Assembly: GCA_963921195.1 (NCBI GenBank)
Contig: OY992539.1
Coordinates: 207,890,035-207,954,034 of the forward strand
Direction: 5' to 3'
Origin: Pegoplata infirma
Lineage: Eukaryota > Arthropoda > Insecta > Diptera > Anthomyiidae
DNA length: 64,000 nt
Part shown: positions 22,346-32,655 of the stretch, one piece after another
Layout: each line of letters begins with the position of its first letter
Position numbering within the stretch: position 1 is the stretch's first letter
Notes under the pieces: generated by a model
Seen by the model: the letters and a program-made list of their open reading frames with translations, nothing else
The model's database searches: none
What the model was told of the DNA's origin: nothing
Program-made: the position numbers and the translations under genes

Positions 22346-22530
22346 TAAGTAGAGATCGAGCTCGGGCTCTAATTATATTTGTTAAAAGGGTTCAAGTTGA
22401 AAAAATGCAGAAGAAAAATTCAATTTCTAAAAATTATAGTCATTTCTGGTATTCCCATACCGGTTTCAAACACTACAGTTAGTGTTATCATCAGTAAGAT
22501 TTTAAATGTCGGTTTGTCTTGTTAATGGAA
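22346..22530 (-). repeat. Hammerhead-bearing repeat segment, copy 1
   Basis: On the minus strand this matches 49721-49862 over about 145 bp, from GACAAACCGACATTTAAAA through the ribozyme-like core to TTTTTCAACTTGAACCC. No reverse transcriptase or other coding sequence adjoins either copy, so the parent element cannot be named from the window. Confidence 0.8.
22441..22508 (-). ncRNA. Hammerhead-ribozyme-like motif, copy 1
   Basis: On the minus strand the core elements appear in type-I order. There is an outer helix strand CATTT (22504-22508), the conserved CTGATGA (22488-22494), stem II AACACTA/TAGTGTT (7 perfect pairs, loop ACTG), then GAAA (22464-22467). The last A opens the self-complementary ACCGGT (22459-22464), followed by A (22458, predicted cleavage site) and the outer strand AAATG (22441-22445). 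Stem I next to the core is TCTTA/TGGGA with two G-U pairs. One oddity is a U-U at the base of stem II, which could weaken activity. A six-base palindromic stem III implies cleavage as a dimer, as known for hammerheads in Penelope-like retroelements. Activity is not shown. Confidence 0.65.
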
Positions 22531-22811
22531 ATTGTTTTTTATATATGTGAATATTTATAATTTCTACTAGAGTTGTCAATTATTCGCCTATCAACTTTGT
22601 TCGAATAATTCAAATAATTGTTTTTGTTCGTTTAATCAAACGATTAAATTTAAAAAATTATTCGATTAATCGATGAGAATAACGAAGAAAAAACTTGTTA
22701 TTAAAAAATATTTTAAAAAAAATTAAATTAAAAATTAACAATTCATACAGAAAATTTAAAAATAAAATAGTAGTAATAAATATTTTATTAACACAAAAGT
22801 TAAAAAACCTA

Positions 22812-23442
22812 CACTCATAATAATAACTCTGTAAAATACTCTGTAAAATGACTGTAATCTCAATTCAACAGATATTTGACAGAGTTTTCTGTCAAAATAT
22901 AGATTTAAAGAAAAAACTTTGTATTTTGTTGTGACAAAAAAACAAAGTTTCCTCTGTTATATTACTTTTTACTTTGTAATCTTAATTTTACAGATAACTA
23001 ACAGAGTTTTCTGCTAAAATACAGATCTAAGCAAAATACTTCGTATTTTTTTATAACCAAAAAAGTTTTCTGTTTTGAGTAGTTTTTGTTACCAAACATC
23101 AAAATTTTATCTGTAATTTTTTTTTTTGAGAAAAAGTAGCAAAAAAAGTTATCAAAATTTATTTTTCAGAAATCTTGTAAAAATTTTACAAAATAACATG
23201 CATTTAACTAAACTTTTTTTGCATCAAATATATGTACATTTCATAGTTTCCTTGCTAAATGGTGGTTTATTTAACCAATATTTTACTAGAAACTCTGTAA
23301 ATTAACAGTGTTTTTTGTCCAAATCATTTTACAGAGTTTTATGGTAAAATTACCAAGAAATGTTGTTAGCTGGAAAAGTATGGTGTACTCTGTTAAATTA
23401 GCAGAGTTTTTCTGTAATTTAACAGAGTTATTATTTTGAGTG
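22812..23442. mobile_element. CACTCAWAATAATAACTCTGT MITE, copy 1
   Basis: Starts CACTCATAATAATAACTCTG and ends CAGAGTTATTATTTTGAGTG, flanked by TA (22810-22811, 23443-23444). 631 bp, dense in CTCTGTAAA motifs, no coding. It is an inverted copy of 23806-24550. Confidence 0.8.
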
Positions 23443-23690
23443 TATAAATTAAAAAACTGAGTTTTCTTACAGAGTTTTCTCTGTAAAAAAGCTTTCATAT
23501 TTAACCAATATTTTACTATAAACTCTGTAAATTAACAGTTTTTTTCTGTCAAAATCATTTTACAGAGTTTTTTAGTAAAATTACCAAGAAATGTTGTTAG
23601 CTGGAAAAGTATGGTGTACTCTGTTAAATTAGCAGAGTTTTTCTGTAATTTAACAGAGTTATTATTTTGAGTGTATAAATTAAAAAACTG
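23443..23690. repeat. Tandem copy of the MITE 3' part
   Basis: TATAAATTAAAAAACTGA occurs at 23443 and 23679. Between them lies a second copy of the last ~180 bp of the preceding MITE (ATATTTAACCAATATTTTAC at about 23497 to TTATTTTGAGTG), so a segment of about 236 bp was duplicated in tandem. Confidence 0.7.
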
Positions 23691-23734
23691 AATTTACTTT
23701 TTTATGTAAAAAATGCATAAAATCAAAATTTTAA

Positions 23735-24845
23735 TAATTTTGAGTTGGTAGGAGTCGGCGGGGGGCGTTGGAGGACACCTTTTCCCTCGTCATAAATGAC
23801 ACCTACACTCAAAATAATAACTCTGTTAAATTACAGAAAAACTCTGCTAATTTAACAGAGTACACCATACTTTTCCAGCTAACAACATTTCTTGGTAATT
23901 TTACTAAAAAACTCTGTAAAATGATTTTGACAGACAAAAACTGTTAATTTACAGAGTTAATAGTAAAATATTGGTTAAATATGAAAGCTTTTTTACAGAG
24001 AAAACTCTGTAATTTTACCATAAAACTCTGTAAAATGATTTGGACAAAAAACACTGTTAATTTACAGAGTTTCTAGTAAAATATTGGCTAAATAAACCAC
24101 CATTTAGCAAGGAAACTATGAAATGTACATATATTTGATGCAAAAAAAGTTTAGTTAAATGCATGTTATTTTGTAAAATTTTTACAAGATTTCTGAAAAA
24201 TAAATTTTGATAACTTTTTTTGCTACATTTTCTCAAAAAAAAAAATTACAGATAAAATTTTGATGTTTGGTAACAAAAACTACTCAAAACAGAAAACTTT
24301 TTTGGTTATAAAAAAATACGAAGTATTTTGCTTAGATCTGTATTTTAGCAGAAAACTCTGTTAGTTATCTGTAAAATTAAGATTACAAAGTAAAAAGTAA
24401 TATAACAGAGGAAACTTTGTTTTTTTGTCACAACAAAATACAAAGTTTTTTCTTTAAATCTATATTTTGACAGAAAACTCTGTCAAATATCTGTTGAATT
24501 GAGATTACAGTCATTTTACAGAGTATTTTACAGAGTTATTATTATGAGTGTAAAAAACACTTTTATCATTATTTTGTATTATTTTCTATAACCACGCCCT
24601 TAAAAGGGGTGGGCCAAAAAAAATTTCATAATTTTTTTAGTCCAAATGCAGGTCAATGAACTTCAGATGGCATAAAAATATTTCATTTGTTGAACAAATA
24701 CACAACAAAATTTTAAAAAATTGTGTTTTTCTGGTGGTGTTTTAGTTCTTTAAGGAAAAACATTTTTCCCCACGTCCGATTTTGCCTCCGATCTTAACTA
24801 GCCTATGACTATAAGACATAATTATGCTCTTTTATTTTGGATTAA
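23735..24845 (+). mobile_element. DINE-A fragment, split by a MITE
   Basis: The left part is 23735-23805 (GAGTTGGTAGGAGTC, GGGGGGCGTTGGAGGACACC). The right part is 24551-24845 (GGGGTGGGCC, GTTTTAGTTCTTTAAGG, CATTTTTCCCCACG, CTCTTTTATTTTGGA). The A-family ends and microsatellite are absent. Confidence 0.6.
23806..24550. mobile_element. CACTCA MITE, copy 2 (inverted)
   Basis: Starts CACTCAAAATAATAACTCTG and ends CAGAGTTATTATTATGAGTG, flanked by TA at 23804-23805 and 24551-24552. 745 bp; reads as the reverse complement of 22812-23442 with extra length near its left end. Together the two form an inverted repeat of more than 600 bp per arm. Confidence 0.8.
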
Positions 24846-24961
24846 TCGAATTATTCTTAATCGGTTGACAACTCTAGTTTCTACAAAATAAATTTTGACA
24901 GTTTCCAACACTACAATTCTATTTCTAACAATCTCAACCTCACTTCATACTTTCTTTCAAC

Positions 24962-25045
24962 CTCACTTCATAGCACCCATTTTCTGGAAAACACTGGTGT
25001 AGGCCATCATAGAGTCGGTCTTGACTGACTATAATTTTCTTACTT
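24962..25045 (-). mobile_element. DINE-E 5'-end fragment
   Basis: ACCCATTTTCTGGAAAACAC, TGGTGTAGGCCATCATA and GACTATAATTTTCTTACTTG are the inverse of the 5' end of the E copy at 50708. Confidence 0.65.
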
Positions 25046-25197
25046 GTATTGGTTTTGAGTCATTTATTATTTTATAATAGTTGCCTAACTATTATTATAA
25101 TATTTTTTTTTAGTTATACGCACCGTATACTGAAGTATTTATTAATATGAAAATTTTTTTCGTTAAATCAACTTAATCGAATTAATTTATTTTCAAA

Positions 25198-25458
25198 TCA
25201 TTCTAAACCAATAAAAGCTTGTCGATAAGTTGCTATTCGGTAGAAATATGTCGATAAAAGTATTGAAAATAGTAAAAAAATGAGAAAAATGTTTTTGTCT
25301 GATTCTTTAGAACAAAAGTTCTCAATCTCAAATATTTTGAAAACAAGTTCGGTTAATAATGGTCCCTTAAATTCATTGCCAGCCATCGAATTGCTTCGCT
25401 TGTCGGTGTTTTCAACTAACACGGTGTTTTTATCAAAATCATCTACTTTTAGGCTCAT
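25198..25458 (-). CDS. Candidate small membrane protein or coding exon, unrecognised
   Basis: An 86-codon frame on the minus strand starting at an ATG in a good insect context (GTAAAATGAGC). A longer start eight codons upstream, at 25482, is possible but has a weaker context. The N-terminal half (about residues 1-55) is polar and charged, with MSLKVDDFDKNTVLVENTDK at the start. Residues of about 56-75 form one hydrophobic, likely membrane-spanning segment (NIFLIFLLFSILLSTYFY), then a short basic tail ends at a TGA. Its base composition is richer in G and C than the DNA around it. I do not recognise a family. It could be a genuine small gene, a first exon of a type II membrane protein, or chance. 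No promoter, polyadenylation site or clear splice donor was seen. Confidence 0.3.
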   Translation of the reverse strand: MSLKVDDFDKNTVLVENTDKRSNSMAGNEFKGPLLTELVFKIFEIENFCSKESDKNIFLIFLLFSILLSTYFYRIATYRQAFIGLE

Positions 25459-25782
25459 TTTACAACTCAATAATAACAGCATAGTTTTAGGCTCTCATTT
25501 GACAAAATAAAATATAACAAATTCAAATAAAATAAAATGAAATTATGTGTATAAATATTTTTTTAACAAATTCAACTGCATTTCATATCCAAAAACCTTT
25601 AAAACAAAATTATGCAAATAATTATCATAAATTTATCATTTAGATCTCCAACATTTTATGCATTTTAAAAGCCATGTAATTAAAATTTATATAAATATAA
25701 ATTTATGTTTATAAAATTTATAAATTTGTAAATTGCTCATTAGTTTGGATAAACTAAACTAAATGTATTCTGGTTTTAGCTA

Positions 25783-26344
25783 CACTCAAAAAAAAAAAAA
25801 CTGTAAAGTTGGCAAAAAATTTAGTTAAATTTAACTAAAAAAACACCTGATTTTGAACCTACTAAATTTCTAGTTAATTTAACAAAAAATATTTAGTTAA
25901 CTTTTCGTAGAATGAATGTAGCAAAAAACAGTAATTTTAACAAAAAATTCAGCTGAAAATTTCGTAACATTTTTTATTAGGCGAATTCAGCTAACCTTTT
26001 TTTTAAAATAAAAAAAATATATATTTTTCACAGCGTTAAGTTCAGCTTAAGTAGGACTAATGAGATTTGCATAGGAGGCTACACAAGAAATGTTTAAAAT
26101 TTTCAACTTGACAAAAATTTTACAAAAAATCAGCAAATTAATTAGTAAAAATTCGTAAACTCAGTTTTAAAGTCAACAAAAAAAATAAATTCCAAATTTG
26201 TACAAAACTAGTATTTTCGTAAATCGAACTTAACTAAAAAAAGTAGTTAAAACGCTGATTTTAACTAAAAATTTGCTAAAAAGCCAGTAAACTCGAGTTA
26301 ACAAAAAAAAGTTTGTTAACTTTACAGTTTTATTTTTTTGAGTG
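25783..26344. mobile_element. 562-bp MITE with CACTCAAAAA ends, TA duplication
   Basis: Starts CACTCAAAA with an A-run, then ACTGTAAAGTT, and ends AACTTTACAG, T-rich, TTTTGAGTG. Flanked by TA (25781-25782, 26345-26346). Inside are many GTTAAAATT / AACTAAAAA alternations. Shares only the outermost CACTCA with the 22812 family. Confidence 0.75.
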
Positions 26345-26346
26345 TA

Positions 26347-26697
26347 TTAATAATTAAAATTATACAAAAAAAAATTATACAAAATTTTTGCAAACACTTG
26401 CCAATTGAATATTATGGAGTGTGTAAACTAAATGAAGGACAAAATAAAAAAAACACTTGTAAATTATTTAAACATTTATATATATCAAATTATGTTTATA
26501 AATATTAATTTATGCATTTTGCATTAAAAAAAACCTGCATATTGCAATGCGTTTTAATTTGAGTGGATTTGAAATGCATAACAAGTGGTTGGTAACACTT
26601 ATGAATGATTTTTAAATAAAAATTATAATGTTTGAGTAATAACATTGTTGAAATATTTAAAATAATATAAACTAATATTTTTTTATAATCTTTACTT
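26347..26697. other. No gene seen; AT-rich
   Basis: Only A/T-rich sequence without long repeats. Confidence 0.4.
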
Positions 26698-27090
26698 CAC
26701 AGAAAGAATTGAAATCGAATTTCAATCACCAAAAACGCGATTTTAATTAATTTTTTAATTGAAACTCTTCCGATGAAGAAAATTTTTAATCAATCATCAA
26801 ATTGTAGGTGATTAATTGATTTTATTTTCAATTAAACAATTTTTAGATTTTGATCACAAATTTAATAAATTTTTTATTTAAAGTCAATCAAAATAATAAT
26901 TGATTTAACGAATGAATTGTTAGCTTATGGCAAAATTATGAAGAAATTCATATTTTTGGCTTTCCAATATGTTGCCAACAATAAAAAAATGAAAATAACG
27001 AAAATGTTAATCAAAACAATAATTTACTTATTTAAATTTTGTTGATCAATCGATTTAATTGAAATTTTTTAGCCAATAATTTTTTGTGTG
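26698..27090. mobile_element. MITE-like element, CACAGAAA...TTTTTGTGTG
   Basis: CACAGAAAGAATTGAAATCG at the left faces AATCGATTTAATTGAAATTTT and TTTTTTGTGTG at the right. Rich in ATTGATTCAATTAA-type words, shared with 33637-34580 and 48870-49050. The arms are imperfect and no duplication is sure. Confidence 0.5.
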
Positions 27091-27970
27091 TTTTAATGTG
27101 AGTGTTTAAATTTTACCTCAGAGTCTTTTCTTTTCGAATATTTTAATGACAAAGTCAGATTTTTTTGGAGTATATTTTTAGGCATTTAGTAAATACCTGA
27201 TTATTATTTAAAAAGTTAACAAAACTTAACATTTTGTTTAATTTAAAAACTATATATAGCAAATTATTTAAACTCAAGTCGATTTAATTAAAAAAATCAT
27301 AAATTCATTTGTTTCGATCGCCTTTTATTACAGGATCATATATTTGTAAAATGCCTTAAACTATGCTACAAAAAATCTAGCATTGTTATAAAAATCATCG
27401 AAAATAAAACGACTCAAAATTTTACATCAGTATCGATGAATTCGTTTTTGAAAAATTTATTTCCTTTTCATTACAAAATTTTTCAATACAAAATTTTTCA
27501 ATACAAAATTTTCTTACATCCCAAAAAATTCCCTGCAATTTCCCTTTATCTTGTAAGTCCTTATTTTCTTTATATTTCACTTGTAAAACTTTGTTTTTTG
27601 TGACTTTTAAACAAACTTTTTTTTGTTGTAATCTTCTTGTGTTTTTTATTCTCCATAAACTAACAATAACATATGGTTTTTATCATACAATTTACTTTAT
27701 TTAAATTTTTTTTTCTATAATTTTTTTTTCTTACTTAATATTCACATGCAACCAAGCATAAGAATTTGATTTTTATTCTTTTTTTTAAGTTTAACTTGGG
27801 TTTTTTCTTTATAATATTTTTTCTTTTACTTATTGCAAAAAATCATGTTGTGGGAATATATTTTGCTCCAACAATGTTTTGTTAAATTTTTTTTTCGTTT
27901 TCAAGAGAAATACATATGCGAGGGTTGTTAAAGAATTGTTGATATTTGTACTTATAAAATTATATAATAT
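27091..27970. other. No gene; AT-rich, short 15-bp tandem repeat
   Basis: Three near copies of CAATACAAAATTTTT lie at about 27470-27515. Otherwise low-complexity AT-rich DNA. Confidence 0.4.
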
Positions 27971-28515
27971 AACAAGTGAGAGTGTAAAATTCGGCTGTGC
28001 CGAATCTTTTATACCCTCCAAAATGTAAAAAAAAAATTAAAACAAAAATTTGTCAGGGGCGTATCTTTTTTTTTTGGGGGGGGGGGGGTTGATAAGGTCA
28101 GTGGGGGACGTTGAGAGCACCTTCCCATCGCTATAAATATACCAAATGTTTCATTTACTTAACAAAAATACAAAAAAACATGTAAAAAAGTGTATTTTTT
28201 TAGAGGTTGGTTTAGTTCTTCAAGGGGGAAATTTTTTCCCCCTGGTCCGATTTGGCCAATTTCCGAACTTAACCTGCCTAGAACTTGAGGGATCTAGCTC
28301 TTTTATTTTGGACTGCATCGTGTTAACTACAGACGGACGGACGGACAGACAGACAGACGGACGGAAGGACGGACGGACATCGCTAGAATGTCTTAGAATC
28401 GATCACTGATCAATAATATATATACTTTATGGGGTCCCCGACCGATATTTCGATGCGTTACACACGGAATGACAAAGTGAGTATACCCCCATACTGTAGT
28501 TGGAGGGTATAAAAA
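27971..28515 (+). mobile_element. DINE-A copy, internally shortened
   Basis: AACAAGTGAGAGTGTAAAAT, the hairpin ATTCGGCTGTGCCGAAT and TTTTATACCCTCC, a T9-G12 junction (about 28067-28088), GGTTTAGTTCTTCAAGGGG, an extended (GACG/GACA)n run (28332-28379), CATCGCTAGAATG, and the end GGAGGGTATAAAAA. Confidence 0.85.
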
Positions 28516-29224
28516 CCAATATTGTTTAGTGGGGCAATTTCGGTTACAGTAAGTGACTAAATAAGTTTTAAGCAAAACAATAACAAAATGGAGTTTTATA
28601 ATGGATTCTAATATATTTGAGATATGTCCGTCCGTCCATCTGTCCGCCTGTCCGCCTGTCCGTCTGGATGTCTGTCTGTCTGGCTAGCTGTGTATAGCTT
28701 GATATAGTCAAAACTGAAAGACCTAGACCCTAAAAGTTTGTTCCCCATTGAAGAACTAAAAAAACAATCACTTCGAAAACCCATTTTTGTAGGTTTCTTG
28801 TAATTTTGATAAACTGTAAAATATTTGTATGCCAGAAAAAGTCAATAGTCCTGCACTTCAATCAAGGGGACTAGCAAATATGTAAATATAAACTTTTGTT
28901 TGCGTGGATAAAAAAAGAATATAGGCCCACAAAATTATATATATGATATTCTTATAATAGATAATTTATGTATTACTTTAAAACAGTTACTCATCTCATA
29001 GGAGATCTATACAGATCTGTTTCAAAAATCTGCTGATCATCCCTTTGTAAGGGTGAAACAGATCTGTACAGATGTTTTAGAAGATGTGTAACTTGTTAAA
29101 AATAATAAATAAATAAATAATCTACAATCAGAATCTTACAAATGTATTTTTTGGGCCTCGAGCTAGAATAATATTTTAATCGAAGGTCTAATCAATACAT
29201 ATTTATTAGTAACATTTGGTAAAA
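28516..29224. other. No gene; GTCC/GTCT microsatellite remnant and a small inverted repeat
   Basis: (GTCCGTCT)n-like sequence at 28625-28683 is a minus-oriented remnant of a DINE microsatellite. A 110-bp inverted repeat at 28985-29095 has arms AGTTACTCATCT and AGATGTGTAACT and repeated ACAGATCTGT. Confidence 0.5.
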
Positions 29225-30055
29225 AACAAGTAGAAAAGTTAAATTCCACTTGGCCGAATCTATAAATACCCTCCACAATGGCCTTTTTAAGTGATAGTAA
29301 ATTTTCTAACGTGAAAAAAAAACATTTTTGGTTAGAAATATTTTATATTCTGTAAAAAAAACTTTTTTTTATTAATTTTTGAAAAAAAAAAAAAATACTA
29401 ATTTTTTTTTTTTGAGTGTAAAATTTTTTTTGAGTGTAAAATTTTTTTTGAGTGTAACATTTTTTTTGAATGTAAAATTTTTTTTGAGTGTATTTTTTTT
29501 TTCTGTTTTAGTGTAAAATTATTTTTGTGTGACAAAAATACCTTGAAAAATATTTTTCTGTCTTACAAATGTTTTTAAAACATGTTTAACGGGTTTTCAA
29601 CACGTGAATTTAAGGCGAAACTAATCTGAAATTTACGGTTTTGCTAATAACTTTTGAACCACTAGACTGATTTGGCTGAAATTTAAAACTAACCAGACCA
29701 GAGGAACGGCAAATATATATGCCACCTCAGAATTGCCGTTCGAAAGTTACCGTGTGTTTTATCTCGTAAATTCCAGAAAAACCCTTGCCGAAGTTCACTC
29801 ATTTGCTTATAACTTTTGAACCACTGGACCGATTTCGCTGGAATAAAATACCAACCTGACCAGGTAAATGTCCAACATATATGCCAAACTTCAGGACCCT
29901 CCGTAAAGTCTTTCAAAAGTTAGCGTGTTTTCAACAGACAGACAGACGGACGGACGGACATCGCTAGATCGTCTTAAAATCGATCGAGGATCATGAATAT
30001 ATATTTTTTATGGGGTCCTAGACCAATATTTCGAGGTGTTACAAACGGAAAAAGA
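29225..30055 (+). mobile_element. DINE-like copy (C/D type), 3' end lost
   Basis: AACAAGTAGAAAAGTTAAAT, TTGGCCGAATC and AAATACCCTCCACAATG at the start. Then the minisatellite at 29395-29500 and two repeats of an AACTTTTGAACCACTRGACYG phrase (29650, 29812). It ends with CAGACAGACGGACG, GACATCGCTAGATCG, TTTTATGGGGTCC and GGTGTTACAAACGGAA. The GGAGGGTATA end is missing. Confidence 0.7.
29395..29500. repeat. Minisatellite TTTTTTTTGAGTGTAAAA
   Basis: About five near-identical units of 18-19 bp. TTTTGAGTGTA also resembles the terminal motif of CACTCA MITEs, so it may derive from one. Confidence 0.7.
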
Positions 30056-30248
30056 ATAATTTTGCCAAGTCCGACACACCATTGGATATGCCTCAAAAAA
30101 ACCTTTCCTTTGAAACAAATACGTTTTTCACCCTTCCATTTCCCCCCTTTAACCATCACAATAGCCGGTAAAAAACCGGTAAAACTTAGATTTTGTTGGT
30201 CTATAACATATAAAAAGTGCAGGACAATCGGAATGTAAGCTATGGGAT
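30056..30248. other. No feature assigned
   Basis: About 190 bp with no match to other repeats in the window. Confidence 0.35.
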
Positions 30249-30415
30249 ACCTTCCTTGTTAGTGATAGAGGGTATATAAGTTTGTTATTTCGTTTGTAAC
30301 TCATCGAAATATCGGTCTGGGACCCCATAAAGTATATACAGTGGGCGACAATACATTGAAAACTTTTTAATAGTAGATGAAATTTGTTAAAGCTAAAGTT
30401 AACAATATTATTTAA

Positions 30416-30986
30416 AACAAGTGAGAGTGTTACATTCGGCTGTGCCGAATCTTTTATACCCTCCAAAATGTAAAAAAAAAATATAAAAAAATCCAGGGGC
30501 GTCTTTTTTTTGGGGGGGGGGGGTGTTGGTGAGAGACGTTAGGGGGCACCTTCCCCATGTGATTTTGAACTTCTTCTGAAATAAGAATGTTGCATTTGCT
30601 TATCAAAAGTACAAAAAAACCTGCAAAAAATGCGATTTTTCTTGGGTTGGTTTAGTTCTCTAAGGGGGAACTTTTTTCCCCTTGGTCCGATTTGGCCCAT
30701 TTCCGAACTTAACCTGCCTAGGAATATAATACATATTCGTGCCAAACTTCGGAAGTCTAGCTCTTTTATTTTGGACTGTATCGTGTCTTCTACAGACGGA
30801 CAGACGGACGGACGGACGGACGGACGGACGGACGGACGGACGGACGGACATCGCTAGAATGTCTTAGAATCGATCACTGATCAATAATATATATACTTTA
30901 TGGGGTCCTAGATTGATATTTCGATGCGTTACACACGGAATGACAAAGTGAGTATACCCCCATACTGTGGTTGGAGGGTATAAAAA
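30416..30986 (+). mobile_element. DINE-A copy inside the MITE
   Basis: AACAAGTGAGAGTGTTACAT, the CGGCTGTGCCG hairpin, a T8-G10 junction, GGTTTAGTTCTCTAAGGGG, a long perfect (GACG)n run (about 30803-30849), CATCGCTAGAATG, and GGAGGGTATAAAAA at the end. Confidence 0.85.
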
Positions 30987-30993
30987 TGTTATG

Positions 30994-31508
30994 AAGCTTT
31001 AATTTAATAAATGTTCTACGAGGGTCGATCTGGAAAATTAAATTATTTATAAACATTTTTCCGAACAATATTTTAAAAATATTTCCAAGTCGATTTTTAT
31101 CAAGTTCAAACATTAAAAATTAAAAAAACAAGGTCCAATAGTTTTTTTCAGTGATCAAATAATTTTTCCAACAAGCCAAACAATCAGTGAAATTTTTTAA
31201 GTATGGTAGCAAAAACCCACATTTTTTTATCAAAATAATTGGAGGTCAAATAATGTGGATTTTTTCTAATAACTTAAAAAATTTCACTGTTCGTTCGCGT
31301 TGTTGAAAAAATTATTTGATCACTGAGTAATAACTATTGGACCTTTTTTAAAAATGTTTAATGTTTGAACTTGGAAAAAATCGACTTGGAAATATTTTTA
31401 AAAAATGTTCTGAAAAATGTCTATAAATAATTTCATTTTCCAGATCGACCCTCGTATCACATTAATTGTTTACTCAATCTGGACGCCATTAATCTTAAAT
31501 TAAAGCTT
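30994..31508. mobile_element. Palindromic foldback element, complete copy
   Basis: Starts AAGCTTTAATTTAA and ends with the inverse. Blocks TACGAGGGTCGATCTGG, AAGTCGATTTTTATCAAG and TCCAATAG, then CAGTGATCAAATAATTTTTC, recur inverted. Same family as 1-1040. No coding. Confidence 0.8.
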
Positions 31509-32092
31509 TTTAAATTTCCTACTTAACATTTTTTAAGTGTTTAGTATTGTTAACTTTGTCTTTAACAAATTGCATCTACTATTAAAAAGTTTCCAATGTA
31601 TTGTCGCCCACTGTATATTCATGATCCCCGATCGATTTTAAGACATTCTAGCGATGTCCGTCTTTCTGTGGAAATGGTGATCACGACCAAAATACTACAC
31701 GTATATGACTGAAACTTAACAGATTCATTGGAAGTTCTCCCGAGAAGTTTGGTATTTCATTGTTATGAACGAAAATGCAAGGACACCTTAAAAATTTTAT
31801 ATATAACCTAAAAATACAAAATGCTTTATTTCGGCAGCTGGTTGACATATGTGAAAGTTATTTAGACAAGTAGGAACATATTTCTTGAAAAAAAAAATCG
31901 CGGATTTTTTCCCCCAATTTTTTTTCGCGGAAATTTATAAAATTTTTTTTTTTTTTCAGAAGTAAATTTTTTTCCAAATTTTATTTTTTTTCAAAAGTAA
32001 TTTCTTTTAAAAAAGTTTTTTGCAATAATCTTTTTGAAATTCTGGAGGGTATCAATACATTCGGCAAGGCCGATTTTAACTTTTTTACTTGT

Positions 32093-32655
32093 TTTTGCTG
32101 ATTTTTAACAAGTTTTTTATATTTCTCTATAATTTCTTAACCACCCTCGTATATAGGGTGCTTCATATAAAAGCTTTAAAAAGTTTGTAATATGTAACAT
32201 TCCATGAAAGCATTTCCCATGTCTGTTATATTATTATAAAGTTAACATATCCGTAAAGTTAGTTCGTCTCTTTTTTTTAAATTCTTAAAAAAATACAAAA
32301 AAAAATCTATAAAAAACATAAGGAAGAAGTGTTTACTACCAATTAAAAGAATTTAAAAACAAAAAAATTATTTTAACTCTTTTATTACCGACAAGTTTTT
32401 AAAAATAGTTTTGGGGAGAATTCCTTCATGTGCTTCAGGCGCTTCAAGTCATATTCCCAACAAATTTTAGTTCTTAATCCATTTTTAGTTTTTTCTTTAA
32501 CGCACTTTTAGCAGAAAGACGGACAGATAATGGACAGGTAGTAGGACATCTCTAGATCGTCTAATACTAAAAAAAATCATAAAAAGAGGAAGAGTCGTAA
32601 TCTATTTGCTTTCTTTTTTAGTTATTTGGACCCATTAAGTACAATTTAAAATATT
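32093..32655. other. No gene; weak DINE remnant
   Basis: AT-rich, with AGACGGACAGATAATGGAC and GGACATCTCTAGATCGTC at 32518-32560, a decayed DINE microsatellite block. Confidence 0.4.

Larger units (their letters stand above)
22560..24884. mobile_element. hAT-like element with nested insertions
   Basis: Ends TAGAGTTGTCAATTATTCG (22568) and the inverse TTGACAACTCTA (ending 24876), flanked by ATTTCTAC (22560-22567) and GTTTCTAC (24877-24884), which agree at 7 of 8 positions. TAGAGTTGTCAA-like ends with an 8-bp duplication fit hAT. No transposase remains. The interior holds two copies of a CACTCA-ended MITE in opposite orientation and a DINE-A fragment. Confidence 0.7.
30339..31613. mobile_element. 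CAGTGGGCGAC MITE with TA duplication, carrying two further insertions
   Basis: Ends CAGTGGGCGACAATACATTG and its inverse, flanked by TA (30337-30338 and 31614-31615). TIR arms of about 75 bp continue through TTTTTAATAGTAGATG and TTAACAATATT. A CAGT... terminus at a TA target fits Tc1/mariner. The interior contains a DINE-A (30416-30986) and a palindrome (30994-31508), leaving almost only TIRs as the original element. Confidence 0.85.
30249..32092 (-). mobile_element. DINE-B copy carrying a nested MITE
   Basis: 3' side: 30249-30338 (GATAGAGGGTATATAAG, TCATCGAAATATCGG, CCCCATAAAGTATA). 5' side: 31614-32092 (TATTCATGATCCCCGATCG, GACATTCTAGCGATGTCCG, and the B body to TTACTTGTTT). Joined at the TA, they reproduce the uninterrupted copy at 37359-37959. 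Confidence 0.85.

Noticed and set aside
22568..24876. Functional hAT transposase gene
   Set aside because: The interior is entirely explained by MITEs, a DINE fragment and AT-rich sequence.
29395..29500. Regularly spaced repeats that could suggest a CRISPR array
   Set aside because: Units are contiguous 18-19-bp minisatellite copies without spacers, in a eukaryotic context.
30660..30857. Frames encoding RPSVRPSV- or DGRTDGRT-like repeats
   Set aside because: They are translations of the GACG microsatellite of a DINE element.
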